A DNA stretch of 64,000 bases from Hormiphora californensis (taxonomy: Eukaryota; Ctenophora; Tentaculata; Cydippida; Pleurobrachiidae), in assembly GCA_020137815.1 (NCBI GenBank), contig CM035352.1, forward strand, positions 8,734,416 to 8,798,415, in the 5' to 3' direction. The notes under the pieces are model-generated. The model ran no database searches and was not told where the DNA came from. It worked only from the letters and a program-made list of their open reading frames with translations. Positions 1 through 13,105 of the stretch are shown piece by piece (position 1 is the first letter of the stretch; each line of letters begins with the position of its first letter). The position numbers and the translations under genes were made by a program.

Positions 1-272
1 CTGGCGATGAGAAGCAGCTGTGAACGGTTCCCCTACTCAGGTGTTTAGCTCATAGTACGTTGGCCCAGTAATATTAGTATCTTGACCCAGTAATTTGGTT
101 TCCGGAACGGAATCTGAGAGAGTATTTTGTTACTAACATTTGATTAAACTATCAGAGGGGGTTCAAAGGCGGGTCCAGAGTTGAGCTAGAAGGGATTCAG
201 AGGTGGGTTAGCAGGGAGCTCAGGTAAAAGGGCTCAGAGGTGGGTTATAAGGGGTCCATATGTTGATTAGTT

Positions 273-868
273 GGGGTCCAGAGAGAGAGAGAGAGAGAGA
301 TAGAGATGGAGATCTATCTATCTATCTACGGAGTGCCTGGGCTTTCCAACGGCAAGCCTACAGGGGACTATCGCGAAGCGATATTGCCGGCTCTAGGAGA
401 ACACCCCCCCTCCCCTCCCACCATCAGGAACTACACAGGCAGGTTCACATTATAGGTTGGGGAATGGAGATGGAGAGATCTAGAGAGAGAGATCTAGAGA
501 GAGATGGAGATCTAGAGATGGAGATCTAGAGATGGAGATCTAGAGATGGAGAGATGGAGAGATGGAGAGATGGAGAGATGGAGAGATGGAGAGATGGAGA
601 GATGGAGAGATGGAGATCTAGAGATGGAGATCTAGAGATGGAGATCTAGAGATGGAGATCTAGAGATGGAGATCTAGAGATGGAGATCTAGAGATGGAGA
701 TCTAGAGATGGAGATCTAGAGATGGAGATCTAGAGATGGAGATCTAGAGATGGAGATCTAGATGGACATGGAGAGATCTAGGGAGAGATCTAGGGAGAGA
801 TCTAGAGAGAGGTCTAGAGAGAGATCTAGAGAGAGATCTAGAGAGATAGAGAAAGAGATGAGGTGAAT
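273..868. repeat. GA-rich minisatellite built on AGATCT / TCTAGA
   Basis: Tandem array with changing period. It starts as plain GA, then runs as an 8-bp unit (gatggaga) around 541-615, a 14-bp unit (gatggagatctaga) around 615-760, and a shorter unit with gatctaga to about 850. The units contain overlapping palindromes AGATCT and TCTAGA. The short ORF reading through its start has no recognisable content. Confidence 0.9.
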
Positions 869-1467
869 AAATCAAGGAATTCAACTTACAGTTTTAAAGA
901 GAGTAGTACAACTCCAATTGATCGCATTGAAGATCAGGAGCATCAAAGCAACGATCAACGATCTTGGTATCTTCTTGGATGGTATCTTCCACACCACTGA
1001 CCACACCTAGTGCTCATCACATTCATATCGATTACCGAAGCTTTTGTCATCCAGTAGCTACTTTGAAATTGGAATTTAGTATTATATCATAGTATTATAG
1101 TATTATGTTACAGTTATTCAAGGATGAAAATTGAAAGGTAAGGATACCCGATAAAGCTACACAACAAAGGTCGGACAGTGTAAAGTGAGTGAACCCTAGT
1201 GGTGGCAGCAAGGTATTACGTACTCTCAACGTACTGTGAGAGGTCACCCGACCCACTGCTCTCTCATATGTCATCTTCAGGTGTCCTAAAGACATTTTAA
1301 AAGTGTCCACGGGTCGACTTTGGCCTATGCTACAGGCCCTAAAGCCTAGAAGCCGTGGAAAACGCGCGCACTTGGGGTCTGCAGCGCATGCCAAGGTTTT
1401 ATGGGGCGGTTTAAGTTTTTTGGAAAATCGAAAAAAATCTGGTTCTGATTTCAAACTTCAATATACT

Positions 1468-1681
1468 CGGATTTTTTGAAACTGTCACCCCCCTGAAATA
1501 ACAAAATTTGTCATATCTCCGGTTCCTGATAAGATAGAGACTTTAAATGTGGAGGTTCGGAAGAACTTAGCAAGATCTTCGTAACTTCCAAATTTCAAGT
1601 CTCTATCTCATCAGGAACCGGACTTATGGCCATTTAAAGAAATTTGAAAACCCTATGGGGGTGACAGTTTCAAAAAATCCG
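1468..1681. repeat. palindromic foldback element (MITE-like)
   Basis: The outer arms 1468-1492 and 1657-1681 are a perfect 25-bp inverted repeat. A second nested pair, 1518-1543 and 1597-1622, is complementary over 26 bp with one mismatch. Most of the 214 bp could therefore fold into one hairpin. No ORF of note lies inside. It is probably a non-autonomous DNA transposon; the superfamily cannot be told from this copy. Confidence 0.75.
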
Positions 1682-1687
1682 ACCTTA

Positions 1688-1908
1688 GGGATCCCTAATA
1701 AAGTTGTGACTTGTCACCAAACATGTGGTTCCCGTGGCGGCGCGGCTTCAAAATGCGCGATTGTAACTTGTCACCGCATGGTTTGCGCCGCGCCGCAGCT
1801 ACGCGCAGTGGGAACCACGTGCGTTTTGGTACGCGCACACGCGGTGACAAGTCACAACCGCGCCTCCGCAAGACAACAGTGACAAGTCACAACTTTATTA
1901 GGGATCCC
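1688..1908. mobile_element. MITE with 30-bp perfect TIRs and TA target duplication
   Basis: The ends 1688-1717 and 1879-1908 are a perfect 30-bp inverted repeat starting GGGATCCC. TA flanks both sides (1686-1687 and 1909-1910), as expected for a Tc1/mariner-like insertion. The interior is unusually GC-rich for this region and holds a further inverted pair around 1722-1736 and 1810-1825. At 221 bp and with no transposase it is non-autonomous. Confidence 0.8.
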
Positions 1909-3660
1909 TATTCGCGAATCGGTAGAGCGAGTAGAAAAACGTGCACGCGCATAAAGTTTGACGTTTAAGAAATAACTTTACCGCGCGTTACGTTTATTTT
2001 GGACAAATGCATCGATCATTCGCTCGTTCGAAGACTCGAAGATCGTGATCATCACCGCGCCGGCAAGCGCTAAAATCTCAAGGATTTTTAGAGAGTTTAA
2101 TGACAAATTTAACATTCCAACACAAGTGCCAAGTGGAAGTGGAACCATCTTTTTATCGAGTAGTAATCACTCACTCATAAATAATCATGACATGATAATT
2201 TGCTTGCTCCTCCTTTGCATATGATTGGCTCAAAATTGCAGTGACCGAAAATCTAACTAAGTATTTCTGAGCTTCAAATATGATTATTCGTTATTTATAT
2301 CATGGCATTGTCAATTTGAAATGGCTTTTACCTTTGAGGAATTGAAGAAACAGATACTGGTATTTGGACTAATGGCAAAATTTCCCTCCTCACATACACA
2401 GGCAAATCTGTTAGCGCCGTTAGCGCCATCATTTTGCCCAAAATCTGGTCATTACAGCTAGAGATAGTTATATGAGACAATTTGTTGCTGCTTCTCCTGT
2501 TGGCAAGTACGGCGTGGTACGTACAAAGCCGCCATTTGGTGTTTCTTTTCTTAGGAAACAGAGGAATTTAATGTGTCTTGATGGATTGCGAACCATCTAA
2601 AACTATGTTACTTGGAAATTGGACTCCGTTTAACTTGCAAGTTCCATAATTCTGTTCCAAAAGAGCGGAAAGCGGCCGGAAGGTCGAAGGAAGTGCTGAA
2701 GAAAATGAACATGAAAGTCAACAGAAGTTGCACTTATATAGTTGTTTGTTTAATTCCCGCCCTCCTTCCTGATACTGCCCCACGAGAGAGGTGCAGTGTA
2801 GTGTGTGGTTTCTAGTCTTGTTTTTGTTACAAAAGCACACCTCTAGTTTTTATAGCACCCCAGCCTTTGTGTCCACCGTCTCATGGCCTCCTTTGTACCT
2901 GATTTCACACATACTTGATAAAATCCTGTCATGAATTTACAATTTATTGTTGTATTTCAGTCGACTGTGTCTGTAGTGCAGTATTAGCCGTGTAACAACA
3001 ACATACTCCGTGTGTCATTTTAATGTACAAGTTTTAAAAGTTTCAGGAAAACCCGGAATGTCTTCATATCCTGGTCCCCACGGTCCACAGTAAAGCCGAG
3101 GGTGTACCTCTAATACTGGTGCATTGTACTAATATTAGAGGTAAGGTGCAGTGCAGTAATGGACCTCATTTTTGATCAAAACAGGATCTTGTTGTGCCCA
3201 TGATATGTGACAACATGCCAGGCTGACATATTCTTTCTCTCCTCCTCTCCTGTGCACACATACACACACAACATGTACAACTACTTTGCCGCTCTTAGTA
3301 GCGCGGTACTCCTTCTCTGATCTTGATATGTCGATCTACCAAGCAGCAGTTTTGATTTTGAGAGAGAGAGCCTGTTGTCTAGGTACAGAGTTTATAAGTT
3401 GTACTTGGTTGGCGTACACCTTGCCATAAACCTACCACTGCTAATTGCTAGATGCTACAGCAAAAGTGGTCTGTCTGACTCGACCGCTGTTCGCTCGAAC
3501 GCTCGAACTAAGAATAGGGTCAGGCCAATGATATGTCAGCTGACAACTTTCGGCAAAAACAAAGGGGTAGTTGAGTTTCATACTTTGGTATCTAGGAAAG
3601 AAAACTAGACAAGGTTAATAGTTCTCATTAGTTCAGGGATATAATAGGATTCATTGTCTG
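1909..3660. other. no gene seen
   Basis: Only short ORFs without recognisable features. A fragment near 3515 matches the GTCAGGCCAATG repeat family found at 19.6 and 27.8 kb. A small imperfect inverted repeat sits at about 3104-3145. Nothing else is supportable. Confidence 0.5.
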
Positions 3661-5420
3661 CACAAAAAAAGGGGTTTTTCTAAAAAATTTTTTTTTTTGG
3701 GCTTTCGTGAAAAAGGGGGTTTTGGGGGAAAAAAAAAAAAAAATTTTTTTTTTTTTTTAAAAAAAAAAAACCCCCAGGGGGGGGGGGGCCCCAAAAAAAA
3801 AAAAAACCCCCCCCCCCCCTTTTTTTTTTTCCCGGGGGGCCTTTAAAAACCCCCGTTTTTTTTTTTCCCCCCCCCCCCCTTTTTTTTAAAAAAATTTAAA
3901 AAAAAACCCCTTTTTTTTTTTTTTTTTCCCCCCAAAAAAAAATTTTTAAAAAACCCCCTTTTTTTTTGGGGGGCCCCCCCCCAAAAAAAACCCCCTCCCC
4001 CCCCCCCCAACCCCCCTTTTCCTCTTCTACAGTCTTCTTTTTTTTCCCCTTTCCCCCCCCCCTTTTCTTTACCTCTTCTTTCCCCCCCCCCTTTTTTTAA
4101 AAAAACCTTCCGCCCCCTTTAAACAGCATTATTACAAGAAGGGGTTTTCGGTTGTTAGGGGAAAATTCCGGTAACCGGGCCCCGTTTGGCGGGAAAAAGG
4201 AATTTTAATAGGGCCCGGTTTTTGGGAAGGGAAGGGGGGGGAGAAAAAAAGGGGAAAGGAAAAAAAAAGGGGGTTTTTTAAAAAAAAAAAAAAAAAAAAC
4301 CCCGGTGGGGCGGGAATTTTGGGATTTTTTACCCAATTAACCCCAAAAAAATTTTAAAATTTTAAAAGGTGGGGGAAAGGGGGGGGGAAAAAGGGGGGAA
4401 AAAAAGGGAGGGGGAAAAGGGGGAAAAAAAGGGGGGCAAAAAAAAGGGGCCCGGGGAGGCGGAACCAAAAAAAGCCCCCCGGGGGGGGGGGAAAAAAAAC
4501 CCAAAAACCCCGTTTTCCTTTCCCCCCTGCATCTTACCCCCTCAGGGATTTATGAGTTGTTTTATTTTTTTCCCTTTTTCTTTTTTTTGCCCTTTTCCCC
4601 CCCCCCTTTTTCCCCTTTTTTTTCCCCCCCCCCCTTTTCCCCAAAATAAATTTTTTTAAAGTAAGAAAAGGACAGGAGAAGGGGGGCCAAAAATTTTTTT
4701 TAATTTTGGGAACCCCCTTTTTTTTCAAATCCGTCAAAGCGATTTTTTTCCCTTTTTTTAAAAAAAAAAAAATTTTTTTTTTTGGGGGAAAAAAAAGCTT
4801 GTTGAGGGTAAAAACCCCAAAATTAACTTTGAGGGTTTTAAAAATTTTTTTAGTTTGGTCTTTTTTCCCCTAATCCCCCATCTTTCTTTCTTTCTTCGCC
4901 CCCCCCTTTTTTTTCCCCTTTTTTGTTTTTTTTTTTTTCCCCCCCCCCCAAAAAAGGGTTTTTTTCCCCGGGGTTTTTATTTTCCCCCCTTCCCTTTTTT
5001 CTTTTCCTCTCTTTTTTTCTTTTTCTTCTCTGTTCCCTGTCTCCCTTTCTTCTTTTTTCTTTTTTCTTTTTTTTTTACTTTTAAAAACCCCTTAATCACT
5101 TTTTTTTTCCTTTTGTATTTATTCCAAGGTTGTCCTACATTTCCCCCCGAATTTTCATTTAATTATTTTTTTAAAGGGGGGGGGCCCTAGTCTTTTAACG
5201 GTTTCTTTTATCCTCTCCTTTTTTTTTCCAAAAAATCCTTTTTTTGCCTTATACTTTTTTTTTGCACTATGGCACCAGCGCTCGGTTTGTCCGCTGACCA
5301 AAACCGTTTCCCCCCCCTTTCGGTTTTTTTTGTTGGGAATTTCAAAGTATTTCTGAATAATTTTCCCCCTTTCCCCTTCAAGGTTTCCCCCTTTTTTCCC
5401 TTTCATCTTCCAAGGCCCTT
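3661..5420. other. corrupted consensus: homopolymer-inflated sequence
   Basis: About 1.8 kb made almost entirely of long runs of a single base, often in complementary pairs (A runs next to T runs, G next to C). Natural low-complexity DNA does not look like this; it resembles a basecalling or consensus failure. The ORFs rich in F/P/K/G that cross it are artefacts. Confidence 0.85.
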
Positions 5421-5784
5421 TCTCTCTCACCCCGCGTTTAGGTAGTTTTTCCTGACAGGACGCCAATCAGCTTTACCCAATCAGCGGTTTATTTGCTAGC
5501 TAGCTGTTATTCAGTCGAGAGGCCCCAAGTTGCCGGACGTTGCAGTTGTTCAAGTCCCAATATCAAATCGGCTTAAGTCAGAGGAGCTCCTAGTAGTTTC
5601 ATTTCTTCTGCCAATACATGAACTGCAGCAATACCCTCCGGGCCGTTTATGCTGTACACTGCACACTATGTGCAGCTGTCTGGCGATTAGAGTCTTTCTG
5701 TCATTAACCGCAACACAGTCGTTAACTAGGCGCCATCTAATTAGCGAGTCTGTCAATTATCGGTCATTACTGTGTTGTAAATGT

Positions 5785-5789
<5 letters not shown>

Positions 5790-5842
<53 letters not shown>
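5790..5842. repeat. (GA)n microsatellite
   Basis: Uninterrupted GA dinucleotide tract of about 53 bp. A longer tract follows at 6480-6572 with one short interruption. The surrounding 5.4-7.1 kb shows no convincing gene. Confidence 0.95.
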
Positions 5843-5845
<3 letters not shown>

Positions 5846-6478
5846 AGAGGGGAAGGAAAAATTTGTTGAATGTTGCTGACAACCAGGATCTCTTCTTCCT
5901 TGAGTCGACTGACACTGTGCCTCCTTCCCTAATTCTGGGAGTATTCTCATCTATTGGAGCTGTTTCTGACAGGTAAACGTTCAGTGATCCGTCTCAGCTC
6001 CACTCGCCAGACCATTACGTAATTGCAATACATACATGGTTCACCAATTTGTCAATCTATATTTGCATCGTGTTGTACTGTACCCATCTTCCTGCAGATC
6101 AGCCAATAGCCATCCTCCTCTGTGGTACGTTCTATTTGCGCTGCTTCATTAGTAATAGAAATTGGAATAGAACAGTAATGGAATAGTAATAAATTAGTCC
6201 CTAACGGAACCTCCTGCTGCTCCACACTAGACTCCTAATTACAGTTCCCCATATATGTCAACTCATTGTTACAGTTAGTCTACTGGTTCGAGTCTACTGC
6301 TGCAGTAATGAATTATCACTCTTTAATTTACCAGTTAATTTTATGAAGGAGCAGTTGTTATAATCAACACATCCTTATCCAGACACGCCGTTGTAGCAGG
6401 TGTTGGAGGCTGGTATCCGGTCAGACGTCGTAACAGACAGACTAATATGCTGACTCGCCATAGGAATAAAAGTGGAGT

Positions 6479-6479
<1 letters not shown>

Positions 6480-6554
<75 letters not shown>

Positions 6555-6572
6555 GAGAGAGAGAGAGAGAGA
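6480..6572. repeat. (GA)n microsatellite
   Basis: About 90 bp of GA repeats with one interruption near 6549. ORFs reading through it on the minus strand are serine-leucine artefacts. Confidence 0.95.
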
Positions 6573-7155
6573 GCGTTATGCATCATGTAGCACGCCATAT
6601 GCCTCACTAACTGCACCTTTATTAGTTCCCTCGCCCTGATGCTGCATCTGTAATATGTGTGGGTGTTTGTGCGAGAGTGGTGCTAGATACCTCCTAGTAG
6701 CAGTGGTAGTGGTAGACTATTCCACTTGTCTGCTGCTAGTGCGGCATCCCAGCAGCTTTGAATTATAACAGACGTCCTGGTTTTCAGGACTTTTCTACGT
6801 CCAATCCAATCTATTAGAGGTCATCATGGTCCTTACTTCATAACCAATATTCAATAAATGAATCTATTAGAGGAGTTAATATATTAGGAGAGTTGAGATG
6901 TCCAGAGAAAGGGAGGAATACGAGCTGCATGGAGTAAAAGGAAGAGACATGTAAAGCAGTAAAGAAAAGTTGTTGCTGGTGGATCTCAGCTATATTTTAG
7001 TGCTTCCCGCTACTCACACTGTACTCCCCTCTGTCATATGTAGTAGTAGTAGTAGTACAGTCTGCTGTCAGTATCTTGTCCGCCACCTCCCTCTTCTTGT
7101 CAAATCTCTCTTTCTCTATCTCTCTCTCTCTCTCGCTCTCTCTCGCTCTCTCTGG

Positions 7156-8062
7156 AATTTTCGCAGATGACTCCAAACTCCAGAAAGCCATACGATGTGA
7201 TCAAGATAGGCAATTACTCCTAGAAGATCTCAAGGAAGTAATAGCATGGGCGGAGGAGAATAGCATGGAACTCAATGATACTAAGTTTCAACTTCTTCAA
7301 CATGGAAAGACACATGAGCTCAAGTCCCCCTACATTCTACCATCAGGGATTGAAGTTAGTGGGGATGAAAATGTAAGAGACCTTGGTGTCATCGTGGATC
7401 CCGACCTAACCTGGAAACCCCACATATCAAAGATAGTGACCAAAGCTTCCAACATGGCCAGCTGGGTGTTGCGTGTGTTTAGAACCAGGGATAAAGACCA
7501 CCTTATGACACTTTACAAGACCTATATAAGATCGCATCTAGAGTATTGCTCCCCACTCTGGTCCCCCTACCTGATCGGAGAAATTCAAAAGCTAGAAGCG
7601 ATACAAAGGTCGTTTACTGGAAAAATCGAAGGGCTCGAGGATCTGAACTACTGGGATCGTCTGAAGTCCCTTAGAATTTACTCACTTCAGAGGAGGCGAG
7701 AACGCTACAAGATTTTGTACCTTTGGAAGATGTCCAAAGGCCTGGTACCAAAATCACCCTACATCGTGTTCAAGCACTCACCAAGGCGGGGATTAGTAGC
7801 AACAAGACGCCTTGGAAAGTCCAAGCTAAAAAGCGTCAATACACAGATCTACAACTCCTTTGCATCATCAGCAGTTGGCCTGTGGAATATTATTCCTTCG
7901 ACAGTCAAAGACCAATCGACGATCGAGAGAGCGAAATCAGAGCTTGATAAGTTCCTCTCTAAGATCCCTGACCTACCACCGACACGAAACTATACAACCC
8001 CGAACAATAACAGTTTACTGGATTGGATGGGGCAAGGCGCGGTCTGCAGTCCGTTAGCCTGA
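7156..8062 (+). mobile_element. non-LTR retrotransposon, 3' part of reverse transcriptase (CR1/Rex1/L2-like)
   Basis: About 300 residues open with FADDS, which matches the catalytic YxDD block of reverse transcriptase. The order after it is typical of the C-terminal third of LINE ORF2: DLGVIVDPDLTWKPHI, then LYKTYIRSHLEYCSPLWSPY, then SLQRRRERYKILYLWK, ending shortly after GLWNIIP. Everything upstream of the palm D-D pair (finger and palm, endonuclease) is missing, so this is a 5'-truncated dead copy. The reading frame stays open to 8062. A (CT)n tract lies directly 5' (about 7108-7152) and another 45 bp 3'. The clade assignment is from motif memory only. Confidence 0.85.
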
Positions 8063-8101
8063 TGTCGCTACGACCGAAGAATCTCCAAGGTGACTCCAAG
8101 G

Positions 8102-8106
<5 letters not shown>

Positions 8107-8172
<66 letters not shown>
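8107..8172. repeat. (CT)n microsatellite after the LINE fragment
   Basis: Pure CT tract preceded by a short direct duplication (ccaaggtgact twice). It may be the decayed tail of the LINE copy or an independent tract. Confidence 0.9.
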
Positions 8173-8177
<5 letters not shown>

Positions 8178-8284
8178 GCATTGCTTTGCACTCTTTCGTT
8201 TAAAAACTGCTCTCTCTTCAGCCATACCCATATAAGGGATAAACTGTCTCCGTACCTGTGCACCTCCTTGCTCTGTGTTGTACA

Positions 8285-8703
8285 ATGACCGAATTTCAAG
8301 CAAATTTACTGGGACAAGTAAAATCCTCTACAAACTGTAATCTGACAAAATCAGTACTGGACGTGATATACGATCCAACCACTGGGACTGTCTGTAAAGA
8401 GTGGTGGAATAGACCCAATGTGAAAGTGCCTCAACTCTCTAAGACAATTCAAACTATAAACGAGTTTATCAAGTATCGGTTTGTTGGCAGGGCATTCCTC
8501 CAGACTGACAACAAAGATACAAAGAAACAACTTGGAGTGAAGATTACCAACTTCTTCACTATTAAGATCAATGACTGTAGGGCGTGCTCTCACCCAATTG
8601 AGGAACTCTCACTTAACCCGACAGTGTTTGTGTTCTGTGTTGCTTGTGGCGGACCTGCACATTTGAACTGCTACCCACAAATTGACTATAGCCGGGGAAT
8701 TGT
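8285..8703 (+). CDS. unknown protein fragment with a C-C-C-C-H zinc-binding cluster, cut by an assembly gap
   Basis: An open frame from ATG 8285 runs about 140 codons into the N gap. Its last 40 residues hold CRAC, then 21 residues later CVAC, then HLNC, a spacing like a PHD or RING-type treble-clef finger. The first 100 residues have no recognised domain. Some LINE ORFs begin with PHD-like fingers and a LINE fragment ends 220 bp upstream, so this could be another retroelement; it could also be a host exon. The 3' part is lost in the gap. Confidence 0.4.
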
Positions 8704-8803
8704 NNNNNNNNNNNNNNNNNNNNNNNNNNNNNNNNNNNNNNNNNNNNNNNNNNNNNNNNNNNNNNNNNNNNNNNNNNNNNNNNNNNNNNNNNNNNNNNNN
8801 NNN
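8704..8803. other. assembly gap (100 N)
   Basis: Exactly 100 N, the conventional size for a gap of unknown length. Sequence on the two sides need not be adjacent in the genome. Confidence 1.
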
Positions 8804-9339
8804 TCTTTCGTCTAGCAACATGCTACATAGTAAACATGTGACTCATGGGGAAGAGGGAGGACTAGTGAGTCCTGCACAGCTGGTGCCATGTATTATTATG
8901 GCGACAATCTGGGCGGAGAGAGGGTGGGAGAGATAAAGATAGGGAAAGAGGAAGAGAGGGAGAGGGAGCCGAGAGGGATGATAGATGCGAAAGTGAAATA
9001 GAAGAGCGATTTGAGGGGAGCATAAATAGTTTCGATGGCCTCGGTTCCTTGAACCAAATCGATTCGATTATTTAGTTCAGACCCGTTTCGTAAATTAATT
9101 TAGTACTTTGCACTTGCAGCAGCTTTTGTCGCAGCATTGCAGAACAAAATTTGATACCTTTGTTGCAGTTTAGTAGAAATTTTTGGGATGTTTTTAGGAA
9201 TAAAATGACCTTAAAGATGTTAAATCTCGATGCGGCATTTAGGAGAAGTGCCGATGAAAAAAGTGATGAGAGGGGTTTTCACATATTATGTACACCTCGC
9301 ATGGGGTTTTTCCCATTAAAAACTTTCCTTTGCATTGTT

Positions 9340-10640
9340 AGTTAAAATTTAGCCCCTCCCATATATATTTAATCCCCATTTCTCCCCCCCCCTTCCCCCT
9401 TTTCGTCTCTTTTTTAAATCCCCATCCTCTCTTCTCCCCTGCCCATCCTCTCTTCTTCACTCCCCCATGTGTATAATATGCTCACTGCTGGTTATAATGC
9501 CAAACCATAAAACGTTTGAATCACATGCCCCCTGCGCTCTTTCGATTAAATGTAGGCTTCATTGCTCTCCCCCACTTATAATCACCCTCGCCCGTGTCTT
9601 CCCCCTCAACTTTAGTCTTTCTTGCATTTGTATCCCCCTTCCTCTCGAGCCCCTTCTTTTTGGCTATAAAGATCACTCCAGGTCTTTTAATTGTTCTTGT
9701 TTTCTCTTTTTTCGAATTTTATCTCTGCATTTTTCCGGTCTAATTCTCTACCCCTTTTCTCCCCTCAAAGCAAATTTAAACCCTGATTGAGAAGAATAGA
9801 AATCTGATTAGATGTGATGGAGGTTTAAGGGGCTGGAGGGGGAGGGGGGGAAGGGGGAAAAAAAAAAAATTTTTTTTCCCCCCTTTTCCCCCTTTTGGGG
9901 AAAATGCCCCTTTTTATTTCCTTTTTACCCCCCCCCCCTTTTTTTACTTTTTTTTTTTAATTTGGGGGGGGTCCGTTTTTAGTGGTGGGTGTGGGGGCCC
10001 TCCGGAATTGTGTGCGACTTTCATGTGGGCTAGGGGGGGAGGGGAAAGAAAAGAAAACTGAGGGAGAGAGAGAGAGAGAGGGGTTTGAGTAAGAGAGAGA
10101 GATAAGGGGTTTTTTGAGTAAGGAGAGAGGGGAGAGGAAAGAGAAGAGGGGTTTGGTGGAGAGAGAGGGTTTTCAGATAAAATAGTTGTAGAAACTCTCT
10201 GCTTTCGAAAGTGTTTGCCCTCCCAAAATGTTTTTACCCGAGCAGTTACAAAAGTATTTGCTCTCCCTCTGTTTTAGCCTGCGCAGGGGTCCTTTCCCCC
10301 CTAAAAACAATGCCTCTCAACCCTTTCCCTTTTCCTGTCCTTTCCCAGCCCTTTTTCCGCCCCCCTTTTGGCAGTTTTTACATGTTCATGGCTAATATTA
10401 CCGTAATTTTGTCATTTGTATTTGTCCAGGACATTTTTCAGTTTCATGGGGTGTAGGTGAAAGGGGGAAATCAGAAAAATCTTACCGTCCCCTTTTTTTT
10501 AAAAAATTTTTATTTTTTGTCTGCAAAGTTTTTCCTTTTGTCACATATATTTTCCAGTTTTTCCCCCCCTATTCCTATTTCTCTCCCTTACCAGCTCTTC
10601 CCCCCTGTCCAGCTCTCTTCTCCCCCTGTCACTATACAGC
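9340..10640. other. low-quality stretch with homopolymer runs; no gene seen
   Basis: Long C, T, A and G runs alternate, most extreme at 9830-9970, with readable DNA between. The pattern is milder than at 3.7-5.4 kb but of the same kind. ORFs here are compositional artefacts. Confidence 0.7.
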
Positions 10641-11289
10641 TCAGTAATGTCGACACCACTGACAGTTCTCGTGTGTGTGGCATATGTACTTCTTGAGCTG
10701 CTGTTATAGCAGAGGCCTTTACTCTCCTCTCAAAAGACCAAAAAATGTTGACTCATATACCCAGTACTTATAGTGTTGTCATAGCGTCCGAGAAATAGAG
10801 GCTGCAGGAGACACTATTTATAACGGGGAGGGGTAACAACAGGAGCTATAGGTTGTTGTTGCACCTGTATTACCATGTCTCTATTGTTATTCGTCTCCTT
10901 CATACCCCATAATATTATTATTTTGGGGGCTGCTCAGTTATGTTATTTTATTACAGTAGTGTCATGTCAACCAAGGGCAGAGATTACTAATGTTGTTGTT
11001 ATAATAGTAGTAGTAGTAGTCAATATTGGGGCTCTCTTTAGAGTGCTCATTGAGCAGTGAGCACTGCTGCAGAAGTAGTCGAGTTGCCACTATAATTGAA
11101 TTTGAATTTGAGGACCGTCAATAGGAGTTGGTTGGAGAATATTCTTCAATATTCCCTGAGGCAAAGATACGATTTTTCGTCGCTAAGTCTAACGCTTGTC
11201 ACCTTGTCCATTTATACAATGAATAGCTAGAACATATGGTGTCCATCTCTGCCCACTGACCACTTCTCTCGTAGTAACCGAGTTAGCCC

Positions 11290-13058
11290 CACTCATCATC
11301 TCTCTCTCTATCTCTCTCTTCTCCCGGTCTCGGTCTGTCTCCTTTATCCACTCGCATCTCGACTCTTCTCTCTATCTCTCTCGTGGCATGTACTCCCCTC
11401 TCTCTCTCGTCTCCCGGTCGTCTCATCCTGTTCTCCATCTCATCGTCATGTCCTCTCTCTCATCCTCATCTCTCTCTCCATCGGACATCTCCGTCGTCCT
11501 GTCCGGCTCTCCTGCGTCGTTCGTCATATCGAGATCCGTACCTCGACTCTCTGTCTGTTACCTCCCACCTCCTGTTCTCTCGCTCCGTTCCTCTGACTCG
11601 GGTAGAGTCTCTCTCATCTAGCCTCATTATGCCATTCGTTCTCATCCTCCTCACTTCTGTCATCCCCTCCCCGTGATCCATTCTCTCTCTCTCTCCGCCC
11701 TCCCACCCCTCTCTCTCTCTGCGTCTCCACTAACCTTTCCCCCTTCGTCAGCTCCTCTTCGCTCTACTCTCTCTTCTCCGACTCGTCGCTCCTATCTCTA
11801 GTCGCTCGCTCTCTGTCTCGGCCTCCATTCGTCGTCCTGCCTCAGACATCTCATCTTCTCCTCATTAATCCTCAGCTCCAGTCCTCATCTTACGCATCAC
11901 TCTCTCTCTCTCATCCCTCCTCGGCTACTCATCTCACTTCTCTCTCGATGAATCTTCGCCGCTCCTCTCCGTCGCTCCTCTCAATCGCGTCTCCGTCTCT
12001 CTCCTCCTCGCATCTCTCAGGCTCCCTCTCTCTCGCTCTCCCCGCCAGCTCCCTGGTCCACTAATGAGTCCCTTCTTCTCCTCTCTCGGGCCCCCGTTTT
12101 TTCGTCTCCTCCTTCCTTCCCTCTCAGGCTCTTCCTCTATCTCAGTCTCCCCCCACGACAGTCACTCTGCTCGCGGCTCTCCTCGTCACTTCCAAGCGCC
12201 GCTGTCCCCCCTCTTCTCTCGCGACTTGGTTCGCCCGGGTCCCTTCTCTACTCTATAAACTCCTCTCCTCCTCTCCGCTCTATCGGCCACCCTCTCCCCC
12301 CCTCCTACCCGCTCTCCCCCTCTCAATTCGTCTCCGTTCTCCGGTTCCTAGGGCAAGACACAGCTAATTCGTCTCTCTCATTCCTCCAAACTTCTTCGCC
12401 TTCTCGGGTCCTCTTCTCTCTCAGCCTCCTTCTCCTCTTCTCTCCTCTCTTACTCTCTCTTCTCCGTCTCTCTCTCTCGATCTCGGGGTTCTCCCACTTC
12501 GTCTCTCCCTCTCCTCATGATTCCTCCACTCACTCTCCTCCTCTCTCGCTCTCCCCTCTCCCTCCCTATCTTCTCCCTCTCTTCTCCTCCTTCTCTCTCT
12601 CTCTTCTCTCACTCTCTCCTTCTCAGTCCTCTCTCCTCTCCTCCTCTCTCCTCTTCATTTTCATCTCTCTCTCTCTCTCTCCCACCTCCATCTCCATATC
12701 GCTCTCCCAAGTCCTCGTCCTTCCCATCCTCAGCCACTACTCTCTCTCCTCCTGTCTTCCTCGTCTTCTCTCGTCGCTCCGTCGGCTTCTCTCGCTCCTC
12801 CTCTTCCTCTCTACCGTCTCTCCGCCCTCTCCGTCTCTCCTTCGTCTCTCCTCTCTCTCATGCTCTGCTCCTTCTCACTCTCTCTCTTCCTCCCCATCTC
12901 TCTCTCCAGCCTTCTCTCCTCTCCCTCCCTCTGCGTCAAAGTCACCACTTCGTCTCTCTTCTTTCTCCCGCGAGGGGGGCCTTCATCCTCTCTCCTTCAT
13001 TCTCTCCGCTTCTCTCTCTCTCACTCTCTCGTCTCCTCTATCTCATCCCATCTCTATA

Positions 13059-13105
<47 letters not shown>

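Noticed and set aside
4369-5466. ORFs rich in Phe/Pro/Lys/Gly
   Set aside because: By-products of inflated homopolymers in corrupted sequence.
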